This document shows, piece after piece, positions 22,805 to 34,653 of a DNA stretch of 64,000 bases. The stretch comes from Tulasnella sp. 424. Its lineage: Eukaryota > Basidiomycota > Agaricomycetes > Cantharellales > Tulasnellaceae. The stretch covers positions 62,001-126,000 of the forward strand of contig WSUB01000036.1 in assembly GCA_019633425.1 (NCBI GenBank), read 5' to 3'. Positions within the stretch are counted from its first letter, which is position 1, and each line of letters opens with the position of its first letter. The notes under the pieces were generated by a model. The model had not been told where the DNA came from. It did not search any database and saw nothing but the letters and a program-made list of their open reading frames with translations. A program made the position numbers and the translations under genes.

Positions 22805-25147
22805 ATGGGCTGTTTCGCGTCAAAACGTTCTACTGATCCCAATGACTTGGGCGATTACAAGGGAGTAAGTCCGACTTCTATCAATCCCCCCCGCCTCAGT
22901 GCTGCAGGGGCAGCTACTAATTCTTATAATTCTCCTACTCTTACTCACCAGGAACATGAGCCGCCTCGTACTCAGGATCCTCCCGCCGAGGCTCAAAAGG
23001 TCGAGGATCCACCGAACCGCACAATCAGCTCCAGATCTAAGTCTGGATCAGGTCTCACCACCGACATTCAACCCAAGCTCAACGAAGAGGTCCCGGGTAA
23101 ACAGAGCTCATCCAACCATTCGCCTCAGAACGGCGTTTGGAGTGGTCCACCCGACCAGGCGCCTCCTCGGCGCCAACGCACTCGTAGCAGGACTCGGGAC
23201 GCCCCCGACCAGCGCCCACGCTACGAGACACATCATAGAAGCATTCAGGACGCACCCGACCAGGTGCCTCGGCGCCCACGCAGCCAGTCGGACGGATATG
23301 ATCAGGTACCCGCCGAGACTCAAAAGGTCGAGGATCCTCCAGCTAGGAACCGCACCGTCACCTCTAGATCCAGATCAGATTCCACCACCAATGAGCACGA
23401 TACTCAACCCAACCCCAACGAAGAGGTCTCGGGTAAACAGGGCTCATCCGACCATTCGCCTAAGAACAGCGTTTGGAGTGGTCCACCCGACCAGGCGCCT
23501 CCTCGGCGCCAACGCACTCGTAGCAGGACTCGGGACGCCCCCGACCAGCGCCCACGCTACGAGACACATCATAGAGGAATTCAGGACGCACCCGACCAGG
23601 TGCCTCGGCGCCCACGCAGCCAGTCGGACGGATATGATCAGGTGCCCGCCGAGACTCAAAAGGTCGAGGATCCTCCAGCTAGGAACCGCACCGTCACCTC
23701 TAGATCCAGATCAGATTCCACCACCAATGAGCACGATACTCAACCCAACCCCAACGAAGAGGTCCCGGGTAAACAGGGCTCATCCGACCATTCGCCTAAG
23801 AACAGCGTCTTGAGTGGTCCACCCGACCAGGCGCCTCGGTGCCCACGCAGCCAGTCGGGAGGACATGGCCAGGCGTCTCAGTCCCCATCCAGCAAGGCGC
23901 CTCCAGGCAGCACTTCGCTTGAGTTGGCTGTACCGGGCAATCTACGTCCAGTTATCACACAAAGATTTCTTGATACCGGCCTGAGCGAACTTCAGGACCG
24001 CCTGCTGTCGACTGATGCCAAGCCATCCGCCAAAATCGACGCTTTAGACTGCACCAGCCGACTCTCCGAGAGAACAGATATTAAGAGTATCGGGGCATAT
24101 AGCGATGTCTTCCAGGCAAAGCTGGACAACCGTCTGGTAGGTGCATTCCTAGCTTAAAGCGGAGTCACCCCTGACCTGCTGACTTGATTAGGTTGCTGTC
24201 AAGGCATTACGCGGTACAGATATTGAGGGTATCGATGAAACGAGAATGAAGAAGCGGCTCGGGAGGGAAATTTACGTCTGGGCTGCGCTTCGTCACTCTA
24301 ATGTCCTTGAATTTCTTGGCTTTGCCTTTGAGGGCGGGAGGCCTTGTTTGATCAGTCCTTGGTGTGAAAATGGCACGTTGTCTGGCTACTTGGAGAGGCA
24401 CCGCAGTGCTGACCGTGGGTCGTTGGTGAGTGAAGATGGGATTTCGGCGGTACCACCCGCTTACAGAGTACCCTTTTAGGTATGCCAAATTGCTGAAGGC
24501 CTCAACTACCTCCACCTCCAGAATCCACCAGTCGTCCATGGTGACTTGAAGACGGTGAGTCGAGGTATGCATCCCCGAAACCGAGTGCCGGATGATTGAG
24601 AATACGGTCCAGGCCAACGTTTTGATCACCAAAGACCACATCGCCAAGATATGCGACTTCGGCGTCTCAAAACACCTCGGGGAGGGCAGGACAGGTTTCA
24701 CTACCAATGGCTTCGTCGCGACTACTATACGATACAGTGCACCTGAAACACTACAAGAGGGTGGGTATCACACTTTACAATCAGACGTCTACTCTTTTGC
24801 CTGCGTCGCTCTCGGTAGGCGTAGATGTTCCTCTTCATTCCTCAGTCGCTTCCGCTAACAGGAACCTCTAGAGACGTTGTCAAGTAAATACCCCTTCTGC
24901 AAGATTTCGAACCCAGCGGCAATAATCATGAAGGTTGTCAATGAGAAGGAAATCCCTTCGCCAGGTGACCATCCAGATCTAAAAGACGATGGGCTGTGGG
25001 AGTTGCTACGGCGATGTTGGAGCTACGAACCATCGGATAGGCCCAAGATGTCCGCCGTCTGTAGCGAGGTCCGCCTTATTATTAGAATCCATCGGAACAC
25101 GCCCTTTCTAACGACTCGCGGCTCTCCGATAGCTTGCCATAGAATGA
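22805..25147 (+). CDS. K4: chimeric kinase with P-type N-terminus
   Basis: Exons 22,805-22,864, 22,976-24,136, 24,192-24,425, 24,480-24,554, 24,613-24,814, 24,872-25,068 and 25,133-25,147 sum to 1,944 nt (647 aa). It begins MGCFASKRSTDPNDLG like P4 and P5; Gly2, Cys3 and Ser6 suggest dual myristoylation and palmitoylation. The Arg/Pro/Asp-rich linker holds a 112-residue internal repeat. From about 23,950 the sequence becomes K-type (SELQDRLLSTDAKPSAKIDA), and an active-looking kinase follows: SIGAYSDV, VAVKAL, HGDLKT-AN, ICDFG, SAPE. It is therefore a P-front/K-kinase fusion. Intron 1 (22,865-22,975, 111 nt) is open in frame here, so a retained-intron form would also be coding. The C-terminus is 5 codons (LAIE, stop), shorter than in sister genes. 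Confidence 0.83.
23084..23800 (+). repeat. 336-bp tandem repeat inside K4
   Basis: The GAAGAGGTC(C/T)CGGGTAAACAG block recurs at 23,084, 23,420 and 23,756, spaced exactly 336 bp (112 codons). Two nearly identical full units and a partial third are present. The unit encodes an Arg/Pro/Asp-rich segment with DAPDQ and RPRSQSDGYDQ motifs. P4 and P5 have only one unit. Confidence 0.9.
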
Positions 25148-26221
25148 TACCGACCTCCCCACCATCTTCTATCTGACTGAGTCCGAACAAGCGGGACGGC
25201 ATGAAATTGTACGATATTGCTGGATGTCAGCTTCGACTTACATGAGATTCAATGGACCTTAAACAGAGCATCTTGGTACGGGCCTCTGAACCCTCAGAGG
25301 ATGTGAAGGTGATCGAGGAATGCGGCTTAGGTTGGCGGCACCGTGGCCCAATCACCAGCAAGGCCTTTTTTATGTCACATCGAGGGAAATCGTACAAATA
25401 ATTTGTAGCTATAGAGACCGATGAAACAGGGAAAATAGGCCTCAAGTCCTTCATGAGAACTCGCGGCACAAGGGGAGAGCGATCGTGTTTCAGCCTAAGC
25501 CCCACTGGGCAGAACACGCCGGTGATCTACGAGACAGAACAGATGATGTTCGGAGTCCTTCCAAAGCCAAATAAGAACCGAGTATTTTTGCTAAAATAGG
25601 TAAAAACCAGTTTGACTTCCGCTGAGCGAGCTACGTGCGTTTTACGAATTAAGGTGCCAATTATCATTCCTACACATCAGCCGAATGTTCAAGTTCATGA
25701 TCAGATTCCGCAAATTCCGAACGTTGCCGCGCTCCCCATGTGCGGCGGGGTTTCTGAACTTGGTGGGCTTAGCATTGGGTAAATCACACAAGTTCGTACA
25801 ACTACCCTATTGGAGTTATCGGAAGACTCTCAGCTTTTGTTCCCTGTGAGATACGCTCAGACCTACGTCTTGTCGTGACGTCGACAGCGTCAGGAATTTC
25901 TCAGGACTGTTTGTCCCTGGTTGTCCGGAGATGTTCCGATTAATCCGTCTTCAGCCAACTGAAAGCCCCTACGCCACGAGGCAGTCGCACGAAAAGAGAG
26001 TTAAAAGCGGCTCTTACGTCTGCAATACCTACTAAACTTGAGACTCCTCGCTGTTACCTGGAGTTCCGCCCATCAACTACACACCGTTGCGACAGGCCGC
26101 CGCTGCATGCTGCACTCGCCTCGGGTCTTATATACCGCCAACATACCCACGAGCCATTCAGTCAGAACAATCTCGTCACTTTTCAAACTCCTATATATCC
26201 AATTCTTAATTCTCATTCACG
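25148..26221 (+). other. K4 3' flank and P4 promoter
   Basis: Matches the K3 and K5 3' flanks and then the P5 promoter. The TTATATA box at 26,128 lies about 90 bp before the P4 ATG. No gene is supported. Confidence 0.55.
26128..26134 (+). promoter_or_regulatory. TATA box of P4
   Basis: TTATATACCGCCAACATACC, conserved with K4, P5 and P6. Confidence 0.6.
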
Positions 26222-27943
26222 ATGGGTTGTTTCGCGTCAAAACGTTCTACTGATCCCAATGACTTGGGCGAATACAAGGGAGTAAGTACGAGTTCTATCA
26301 ATCCCCCCGCCTCAGCGCTGCAGGAGCACCGACTAATTTTTATAACTCTCCTACTCTTACTCACCACGAGCCTGAGCCGCCTCGTACTCAGGATCCTCCC
26401 GCCGAGGCTCAAAAGGTCGAGGATCCACCTAGGAACCGCACAATCAGCTCTAGATCTAAGTCTGGATCAGGTCTCACCACCGATATTCAACCCAAAGTCA
26501 ACGAAGAGGTCCCGGCTAAACAGGGCGCAGCCGACCATTCGCCTCAGAACAGCGTTTGGAGTGGTGAACCCGACCAGGCGCCTCCTCGGCGCCCACGCAC
26601 TCGTAGCAGGACTCGGGACGTACCCGACCAGCGCCCACGCAGCGAGGCGCATCGTAGGAGCATTCGGGACGCACCCGACCAGGTGTCTCGGCGCCCACGC
26701 AGCCAGTGGGACGGACATGACCAGCTGTCTCGATCCCCATCCAGCAAATCCAGCAAGGCGCCTCGGGGCAACACTTGGCATGACTCGGCTGTACCCAACG
26801 ATCTACAAGATTACACAGGTCTAGTTACCACACAAAGTCCCCCTGACACTAGCCATAAGCTCGTGAACTCGTATACTGGGGAGGTGAAAGCTCTGAACTA
26901 CAGAGGCCGGGTGAGCGCGCATGACGAACCTCGTCACGCGGTTTGACCAATTACTTTGGGCAGGTGACTGTGAAAGTCCTTAGGATGGTTGGAAACGGAG
27001 AGAGCGATACGGACTTCAAGAAGTGGACGACGGCGGTGGACCGCCGTCTGAAGAAGGAGATTGGGAGCTGGAAGAGAGTCAAAGGGCCATTTATTGAGTA
27101 CTTTGGCTTCGCGACCGTCGACGGAGCCCCGGCCGTCCTGACTCAGCTCGTCGAGGGTACGAGCGCCAAAGAGGCCTTTGGGGACAAGGGTCCGGTTAGC
27201 AGGCGTCGCTTGGTGAGCAATCCTGTGTCGCGACCGTTATGTGTGTGCCGACCAAAATCTCTCCAAACTGAGCCAGATTCTTGAATTTGCTGATGCACTC
27301 AGAATTCTCCACGGACAGAGACTAGTTCATGGGAATATTGAGCCAGTGAGTAACCGTGAACGCAGTATACTCTGGCAATTGTTTAGAGATTTCACACTTT
27401 GGTTACCGATAGCGACACTTCCTGGTCGACAAGCAAGGCAAGGCAAAGCTCGGTGGATTCTGCTTCCATCAAATGATCGAGGACGAGTGGAAGAAGATCG
27501 ATCCTTCCGATGAATATCGTCGCTCGGCGAGATACACCCCCCCTGAGGCCTTGGAGAATAATCCGACGAATGACAAGTCAGACGTTTACTCCTTTGCATG
27601 CGTCGCAGCGGGTGAGTCGTAACGCCATTCTTACTTTCTGTGTGTGATTTGGGGGCTCAAGAATGGTCCCAGAGTTAATGACGGGAAAACTACCGTTCTC
27701 CGAGATCCCGCAAGAGGTCGCAGTGGCGACACTGGCGATCGACGGCGAGGCTCATCTTGTCAAGGACTACGCCGGGCTTCTGAACGACTCATGGCAGACA
27801 AGTTTCAAATCATGTTGGTCTAAGAAAGCAGAAGCTCGGCCTTCGATGGAAACATTGTACTGGAAGGTGAGCCTCGTTATTTAAAGGGGTATTTGGAGAG
27901 ATCGTTAAATGACCCGTGACAGCTGCAGGCCAGCGAATGGTAG
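26222..27943 (+). CDS. P4: P-type pseudokinase
   Basis: Exons 26,222-26,281, 26,392-26,910, 26,964-27,212, 27,277-27,345, 27,413-27,611, 27,673-27,866 and 27,923-27,943 sum to 1,311 nt (436 aa). It starts MGCFASKRSTDPNDLG, predicted myristoylated and palmitoylated. Without splicing intron 1 the frame is lost, so the intron is real. An Arg/Pro-rich linker follows (about 173 aa), then the pseudokinase: VTVKVLRM (lysine kept), HGNIEP in place of HGDFKT, loop Asn lost, GFC in place of DFG, then TPPEALE, SDVYSFA, MTGKLPF, ARPSM. The 3' end is partly duplicated: a second acceptor and last-exon-like copy lies at about 28,012, so an alternative longer C-terminus like that of P5 is possible. Confidence 0.87.
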
Positions 27944-28317
27944 TTCTAGGTTTCTACTAATTGCCAATGTACTTTCGTATTTGGAGAGATCGTTAAATGA
28001 TTCGTCACAGCTGTCGGCCAGGAACTACAGCATGCCGGTACCTGCGGTAGGAACCAACGAATCTGGAGACGCTCGGTGACCAATGTCAGAACCAGTAACG
28101 AATAGCCCCTTGGAATGCATGGCATTTTGGTCCAACGAATCCGGTGTTCGCAACAAAATTTCTCCCCGGTTATGCATAGCCCTCACAATGCGCAGTAAAT
28201 CCATCCACTGAGCCCATGCATCCATTGAGGGTTCGATGACATTTCTAGGTTTCTACTAATTTAAATACCAATGTACTTTCCTCTGCTTCCGCTCCTTTCA
28301 TGATTACCAGCAGTACC
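27944..28317 (+). other. P4 3' flank with duplicated last exon
   Basis: 27,980-28,075 repeats the last intron and exon (ATTTGGAGAGATCGTTAAAT occurs twice). From 28,012 it encodes an SMPVPAVGTNESG-like end matching P5. On the minus strand 28,025-28,225 is a 66-codon frame also present after P5 (37,268-37,468). Confidence 0.55.
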
Positions 28318-28590
28318 TTACATACGTCTATGTCATGCGTCCACAGGCGAGGCCAGCTAATAAATCCTGCTTGAACCCCATCTACGATCTCGATACGCCG
28401 ATTGGGAACGCTCCCATCATTCCAGCACATCCGGGGCAGATACCGTCAGCACCTCCTCTTCTACTAGCCTCCTGGAAGTTTCTCCAATCTTTAGTGAGAA
28501 TTCATCGGGATGCACTTGGTGGAGTTCGAAGGATGAGGTTCCTTCAGCAAACCCTGCTTCCTGGCGAAATCTCCGAAGGTCTAATTTCAG
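28318..28590 (-). pseudogene. psi-DCG1 relic behind P4
   Basis: On the minus strand, pieces match the C-terminal half of the intact racemase at 42,792-43,505: ELHQVHPDEFS and KIGE..RRLVEEE, then IEIVDGVQAGF. Frame breaks and the loss of the CLGCAGM catalytic-cysteine segment show it is dead. The relic stops at the point equivalent to about 43,110 of the real gene. Confidence 0.85.
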
Positions 28591-28664
28591 CATGAGGAAG
28601 CCCCTCCAACCCAATGCGCACCCTTGCTATGACACCCAACCGGGCAGATCGGCGTCGGTAGGTT

Positions 28665-29150
28665 TGCTCTGACATTATCGATAGTTGGCAAGCCCGAGAA
28701 ACTCCCTCAACTGCTGTATTTCTCACTTATCAGCTCCCGCATACCGTTGCCGACGATACCCAGTGCGTATCGTCCAAAGCAACAATCCAGCGGCCAGAGG
28801 CATGTCGAGATCCTGACAGAACACCTAATACACCAGTTAAAATTAGGATCCCATTCCCCATCACCGCCAACGATGCGTCTTCAAGAGAATTGATCGCGTA
28901 CTGGGAATTTGCCTTCACCGCAAGCCAGGAGTCCACTCACCTCTAACGCCATCTGCGTCGGTCAGAAGTCTACCAGACTTAAACGCACTGCCAGCGGCTG
29001 ACCAACCGAGCTAGACACGTAATCTCCCTATTCGTTATTGGACTCTAGAATTCAACATCTTCGACATCAGTTCTCGCTCAGTGAGATTCGGGACGGCTTG
29101 GTGTCGAATAATTGCAAACAAAGTAAGATTTGCGCGTTGGTCATGATACT
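28665..29150 (+). pseudogene. psi-K remnant (N-terminal exons only)
   Basis: This corresponds to K exon 2, the 35-nt intron (28,763-28,797), and exon 3 up to the SLSEIRDGLVSNN segment, closest to K6. Exon 1 is missing; the sequence jumps from the racemase relic into the first intron acceptor. It ends before the kinase domain, near 29,140, where unrelated DNA starts. Confidence 0.75.
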
Positions 29151-30690
29151 TGAGCAAGGCACAACCAACGGCTGTACGGCACCTTGCTCACCGACTCGTC
29201 ACAAGGGCATTCCGCTTCCAGGTAAGAGTGTTGAAGAGTTATATAGATTGGTAGTAGACGGAAGAAAGGCATATAGTGGATAAAATGGAAAACTGCTAAT
29301 TGGCATACGGATCGTGGCGAAGGAGCCAGGAAGGAGAATGAAGCTCAGAGGAGAGACAAGCGAACGGTGAAGACGAGAAATCAAGAAGTCGTTCTAAGAG
29401 CGAGATCACTGTTAGGGGGTATTGGGGACCTATTGTGGACCAAGCCATAGTAGAACCAGGCTATGTCGGTCCGAGGCATGAGAGCTGGGTGACCGATTGC
29501 CCCTACAAAGTCAGCCATACTATCAGCTATAGGAGATCACCCGTGGGGCGTGGTCGATAGGCAGGCTGCATATGCCATACTCCACTCACTCGCCTTTTTG
29601 GTAGCATCCCGTTCGCAAAGAGGGGCTATCGGAAAGGTCTGATGTTGTAGGATTGTTCCCGGCTGGGAGTTTCCAGAATGCGGGCGTGCATAGGATGCAC
29701 GATAATTTGGTGAACGGTCGCCAGAATGGTTGAATCGTGTGTGAAGCGAAAATGTTCCAAGGTGAAATGGACTTCGATGATGGCACCGCGGAGGTCTTTC
29801 TCATAACGTCATGGTTCAATAAGCTTGCGTTTGACATTATATGCATGCATTGGCTGTACAATATGGGGCCGACATCAAAGAGCGGGCGCTACTTAGAGGA
29901 GACTAGCCAGCCCCTCATTTCCTCAAATTCCCCTGAAGATCGAAAGCATGTTAGTTGATATCGCTCCTGTGCAACGCAAATGGAGTGGATTTACTGTGAG
30001 AATACGGCGGCCACGAGGGAGTTCCTATACGACAACAGAATCCGGTTTCAGAAATGAACTCTCGCACATACAGAGGTCAATGGTACTAGATGGACTGGAC
30101 ACTGGCTGAGCAGCTGGAAGGACTTAGTAAAGAAGTCTTGCTACTGGAGCCTATTTCAAAGTCATTCTATATTATAATATCAAACAGGAGGAAAGGGCGG
30201 TGGAACGGACTCAGCCCCCGTCGCTGACAGCAACCTACGTGTTTATCGATTATGGATCTCAAGGATAAACCCTACGTCGCAAGATTGTAGACATCGGAAA
30301 TTTGCCTGGGTCCCATAGCTTAATGCCATTTCATGTCTATGTCGCGCTGTCAAGGAGCTGAGGCAGAAAACGATCCGGTTACTACGGGACTTAAGCATAA
30401 GGGTCTGCATAAGGGTATGCTGGCAAGTCGAGCAAGGTGACCGCGATGCTGGATTGAACTTTCCGATCTCGTCGACCCCAAACTCCTCCGCTGAGATCAT
30501 CCGCCTGTGTGAGTTCACTAGTGACGATGATATATTTTTATAACACATGAGCGGACGTCGAAATACGTCGAGGTGGGCGGGAGGACAGTATTCCAGCTGC
30601 TCCGTTTCTAACCAGACGAAGGAGAAACAAAATCGGATGGAGGCTGACAGCCAGGGCACATGTTTCCCCTACTCTTATCCCTGTCATAAA
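29151..30690. other. Unassigned 1.5-kb segment
   Basis: It is unlike any other cassette in the window and interrupts the expected K-to-P order. Minus-strand frames at 29,586-29,861 and 30,243-30,659 exist, but neither shows a recognisable domain. No terminal inverted repeats or target duplication were found. Possibly the remains of an inserted element. Confidence 0.35.
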
Positions 30691-31451
30691 TTATGCCCTA
30701 CATATGTCTATGCCAAATACCTCCCAGCAAGACCTTCAATTGGACTCTGCTCAGACTCCGTCCAGTCCAAACGCCTTTTCGGACCGTTTCTTCTATATTC
30801 GTCTTTCATCACAATTAATTTCGACCAAATTTGCAATGGGGGTGGGCAGTGAGCTTTTGTTGTCCAAGGAGGCTGAAGGGGGGTTGAAAGGATTGAACAG
30901 AAACGCACGTGGCTCTCCGCTATGTCTGACTCTCCGCGAAACAGACGACGACGACCATCCCTACTCAACCTCTGATTATATGGTAAAATGTGTTTCAGCA
31001 GGGGTTATATTTCTATTCCGGCCTAAAATTATGTTTGGTTTTAGGGTGCGAACGACCCAGAGCAGCGTAGACAGGTTCATGTGGAGGCTCCACCTCAACG
31101 AGGAACATTTTGAACTCATATTCTCACCAATTTTTCAGAATTCTATCCAAACTCAAAAATCCAAGCCCTGTGGCTGGAGGACGGCAGATGCATTCCACGC
31201 CTCAGCATGCCCCGTTTTCACGAGGCATCAGGCCGTCAGAGACTTCGTTGCTCAACGACACCACAACCGGCCTTCATTCAACCCACTAAACTGGCTCTAA
31301 ATTACTCGAATCGGGTTTTTGCTCTTACAATCGTTCCAAGCGGAATTAGTCCGCTTGACGGTTCATACTTCAGACCTACAACGTCACTCCAATCAAACCC
31401 TTCGCTGTCTGACATCCCGCGCTGATCCTAGCCCGTCGGGTTGAACATCCT
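30691..31451 (+). other. Orphan P-type 3' flank and K5 upstream region
   Basis: 30,697-30,785 is a racemase-relic-type flank (TACATATGTCTATGCC, CTGCTCAGACTCC, AAACGCC) with no P gene in front of it, so a P gene was probably lost here. 30,950-31,450 matches the K3 upstream region. Confidence 0.55.
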
Positions 31452-33753
31452 ATGGGCGCTCTTTACTCTAAATCGCGTAAAACCGACGCTCATCGCACGC
31501 AGCCGTCCAGTCAATCCGACAGGCAACCTCGACAGCGTATTCTGCAAAACGCCGAGCCGATCTCAGCCAGTCCAAATTCTGACATTTCCACTCCCTCCCC
31601 ACTATCTCAAAGGAAGGAGGCACCGATCTCTGTGTCAAGATCTCGTGCCTTGGGGGAGACAGGAAGATCGAACCGTAGGCCCAAACTCTTCAACTTCCCC
31701 TGGGTTAACTCAAAGCGCTCTGGAAGCACAGGTGAACATCCTCCCCTAGCACGAACACCGCACCCTTCTCCCGGTGGTCCACGCCCGAATGCCCAAACTA
31801 GGGGCCTCGAGGATGGTACACCGGGTGCAACAAGTGATCTGACAGGTGTTCAGCTGCCTAGGTCTGTGGGACGCGGAGCATCGGGAGCGAGCAGGGGCGT
31901 CCGACAAATGCCTCACCCTGAGGTCGACAAGGTCAAGGCAACAAAGGATCGCCGAAGGCATTCACCTCAAGCCACGAATGTTTCATTCCCTCGAGAGTCT
32001 CGGCTAAGAAATCATCACAGTAAGGGCCGTCTCGCGATCGATGAGATTGCACTGGTAGATCGTCCTGAAACTCCATCATGTATGTCCCTTCATCGTGCTC
32101 AGATCATCTTACACTGACGTTATCGATAGCTGCCGAAACCACAGGACCTCCTCCAACCGCCATATCCCCCTCTTTCCCGATCCCATATCCCGATGCAGAC
32201 AATATTCGGTGCGTATCGTCTACAGTAGCGATTTGGCGGCTAGTGACACGTCGACGTCCGGAAGCAGACCGCTTGATGTGCCGTTTGAACCACCATTCTA
32301 TCCTTTCATCCATCAACGCCAACGAAGCGTCTTCAAGAGAATTGATTGCGTACTGAGAGGCTGCCCTCACTTGAAGAATGGTGACCGCTCATCGCTAAAA
32401 CCATCTACCTCGACAACAAGCCTACCGGACCTCACGGCGTCAATCCCTCCACAACCAACCGAGCTGGACCAGGGATCTCCCCGTTCCTCAACGAATTCCA
32501 TCCCGCATCGTCGACCCTGCTACTCGCTCAGCGAACTTCAGGATAGCATCTGGCTCAGGGAACTTTGGGATGGCTTGTTGTTGCCTGACGGCAAGCCGTC
32601 CGCCAAGATCGGGGCTTTGGACTGCACCAACCGGCTCTCCGAGAGAACAGGGGTTAAGGGTATCGGGACATACAGCGATGTCTCACAGGCGAAACTGAAT
32701 AACCGTCTAGTAGTAGGTGAATTCCTAGTATCTTTGGAGTCCCCTCTGACCTGCTGGCTTGGTCAGGTTGCTGTCAAGGCATTACGAGCTACAGGTATCG
32801 AGGGTATCGATGAAATTAGAATGAGGAAGCGGCTTGGGAGGGAAATTCACGTCTGGGCTGGACTTCGTCACCCTAATATCCTTGAATTTCTTGGCTTTGC
32901 CTTTGAGGGTGGAAGGCCTTGTTTGATCAGTTCTTGGTGCGAACACGGCACGTTGTCTGGCTACCTGAAGAGGTACCGCGGTGCTGACCGTGGGTCGTTA
33001 GTAAGCGAAGATGGAATTTCGGCGATGCTACCCGCTTACAGAGTTCCCTTTTAGGTATACCAGATTGCTGAAGGCCTCAACTACCTCCACCACCAGAACC
33101 CTTCAGTCGTCCACGGTGACTTGAAGACGGTGAGTTGAGGCAAGCAACCGAGTGACGGATGACTGAAAATAAAGTCCAGGCCAACGTTTTGATTACCAAA
33201 GACCACATCGCCAAGATATCCGACTTCGGTGTCTCAAAACATCTCGGGGAGGGCAAGACAGGTTTCACTACCGATGGCATCGTCTCGGTTACTATACGAT
33301 ACAGTGCACCCGAAACACTCCAGGAGGGTGGGCATCACACTTTGCAATCCGATGTCTACTCTTTTGCCTGCGTCGCTCTCGGTAGGCCTAGATATTCCTT
33401 TTAATTCCCCAGTCGCTTCCGCTAACAGGAACCTCTAGAGACGTTGTCAAGTAAATACCCTTTCTGCAAGATTTCGAACCCAGCGGCAATAATCACGAAA
33501 GTTGTCCTTGAGAAGGAAACCCCTTCGCCAGGTGACCATCCAGATCTAAAAGACGATCGGCTGTGGGAGTTACTACGGCGATGTTGGAGCTACGAACCAT
33601 CGGATCGACCCAGGATGTTCGCCGTCTGTCGCGAGGTCCGTCTTATTGTTAGAATCCATCGGAACACGCTCTTTCTAATGACTTGCGGCTTTCCGATAGC
33701 TTGCTAGGGCAGGATACCGACCTTCCCACCACCCTCTGTCTGGCTGTGTCTGA
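31452..33753 (+). CDS. K5: K-type protein kinase
   Basis: Exons 31,452-32,079, 32,130-32,208, 32,244-32,712, 32,767-33,000, 33,055-33,129, 33,180-33,381, 33,439-33,635 and 33,700-33,753 sum to 1,938 nt (645 aa). The start MGALYSKSR is a predicted myristoylation site. The disordered Ser/Pro/Arg-rich region (about 380 aa) is close to that of K3. The kinase domain has GIGTYSDV, VAVKAL, HGDLKT-AN, ISDFG, SAPE, SDVYSFA and final RP. Key catalytic residues are present and HGD makes it non-RD. It includes the 35-nt intron (32,209-32,243). P5 follows on the same strand 1.8 kb downstream, after two MITE insertions. Confidence 0.88.
32209..32243 (+). other. 35-nt mini-intron (K5)
   Basis: GTGCGT...CTAG, same length and position as in K3 and K6. 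Confidence 0.65.
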
Positions 33754-34249
33754 ATAAGCGCGACGGCTTGGAATTGTATGAAATTGTTAGATGTCAGCTT
33801 CGACTCACATGATATTCGATGTATTTTAGACAGAGCATCCTGGTACGAGCCTTGAACCCTCGGAGGATGTGAAAGTGATCGAGGCATGCGGCTTAGGTTG
33901 GCCGCACTGTAGCCCAATCACCAGCGAGACTCTTGTTTCATGCCACATCGAGGGAAATCGTATAAATAATTTGTAGCTATAGAGACTGATGAAACAGGCC
34001 TCAAGTCCTTCATGAGCACTCGCGGCACAAGGGGAGAGCGGTCGTGTTTCGGCCCAGGGCCCCACTAGGCAGAACACGCCGGTGACTTATTAGAAAGAAC
34101 AGGCAATGTTCGGGGCCTTCCAAAGCTAAATAAGACGCGAGTATTTTCTGCTAATATAGGTAAAAATCAGCTTGATTTCCGCTCAGAGAGCCACGTGCGT
34201 TTTACGAATTTAAGACGCCGATGATGATTTCCCACACATTAGCCGCATG

Positions 34250-34623
34250 TAGTGTTGCCGCGGAACGAGGCGAAGGAGATCGAAGTGTTGACTTCAACAA
34301 ACTTCGAAGACTCGAAGTGCATCCAAGCGAAGCGACGAAGTCCTCCGCCACACTCCGACTTAGGAAATTTTCAGAGATGGGAAAAGGAGACCTCCGAAGC
34401 CGACTCGGCAGCGAAGGGTCCGAATGTCCAAGAGCACTATGTGATTCGAACAATTAAGGGCCACCCCATCTCATCTGTGATGAGAACCGACTTCCCAAGA
34501 GGATCGAAGCGCTTCGGAACTTCCTTCGACATCACTTCGATAAGTCGAAGTTGGTCGAAGTTGCCTGTTTGTCGAACGAGATCGAAACCTCCTTCGACAA
34601 CTTCGAACTCCGCGGCAACACTA
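34250..34623. mobile_element. hAT-type MITE
   Basis: 374 bp with terminal inverted repeats TAGTGTTGCCGCGGA and its inverse, flanked by a perfect 8-bp duplication GCCGCATG (34,242-34,249 and 34,624-34,631). The end matches the hAT pattern YARNG, and hAT elements make 8-bp duplications. The interior is dense in TTCGA/TCGAA motifs. No coding capacity. Confidence 0.85.
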
Positions 34624-34653
34624 GCCGCATGTTCAGATTCCGAACGTTGCCGC

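Noticed and set aside
29586..30659. Two minus-strand frames (91 and 138 codons) as genes
   Set aside because: No recognisable domain, no conserved copy elsewhere in the window, and no supporting splice or promoter signals.
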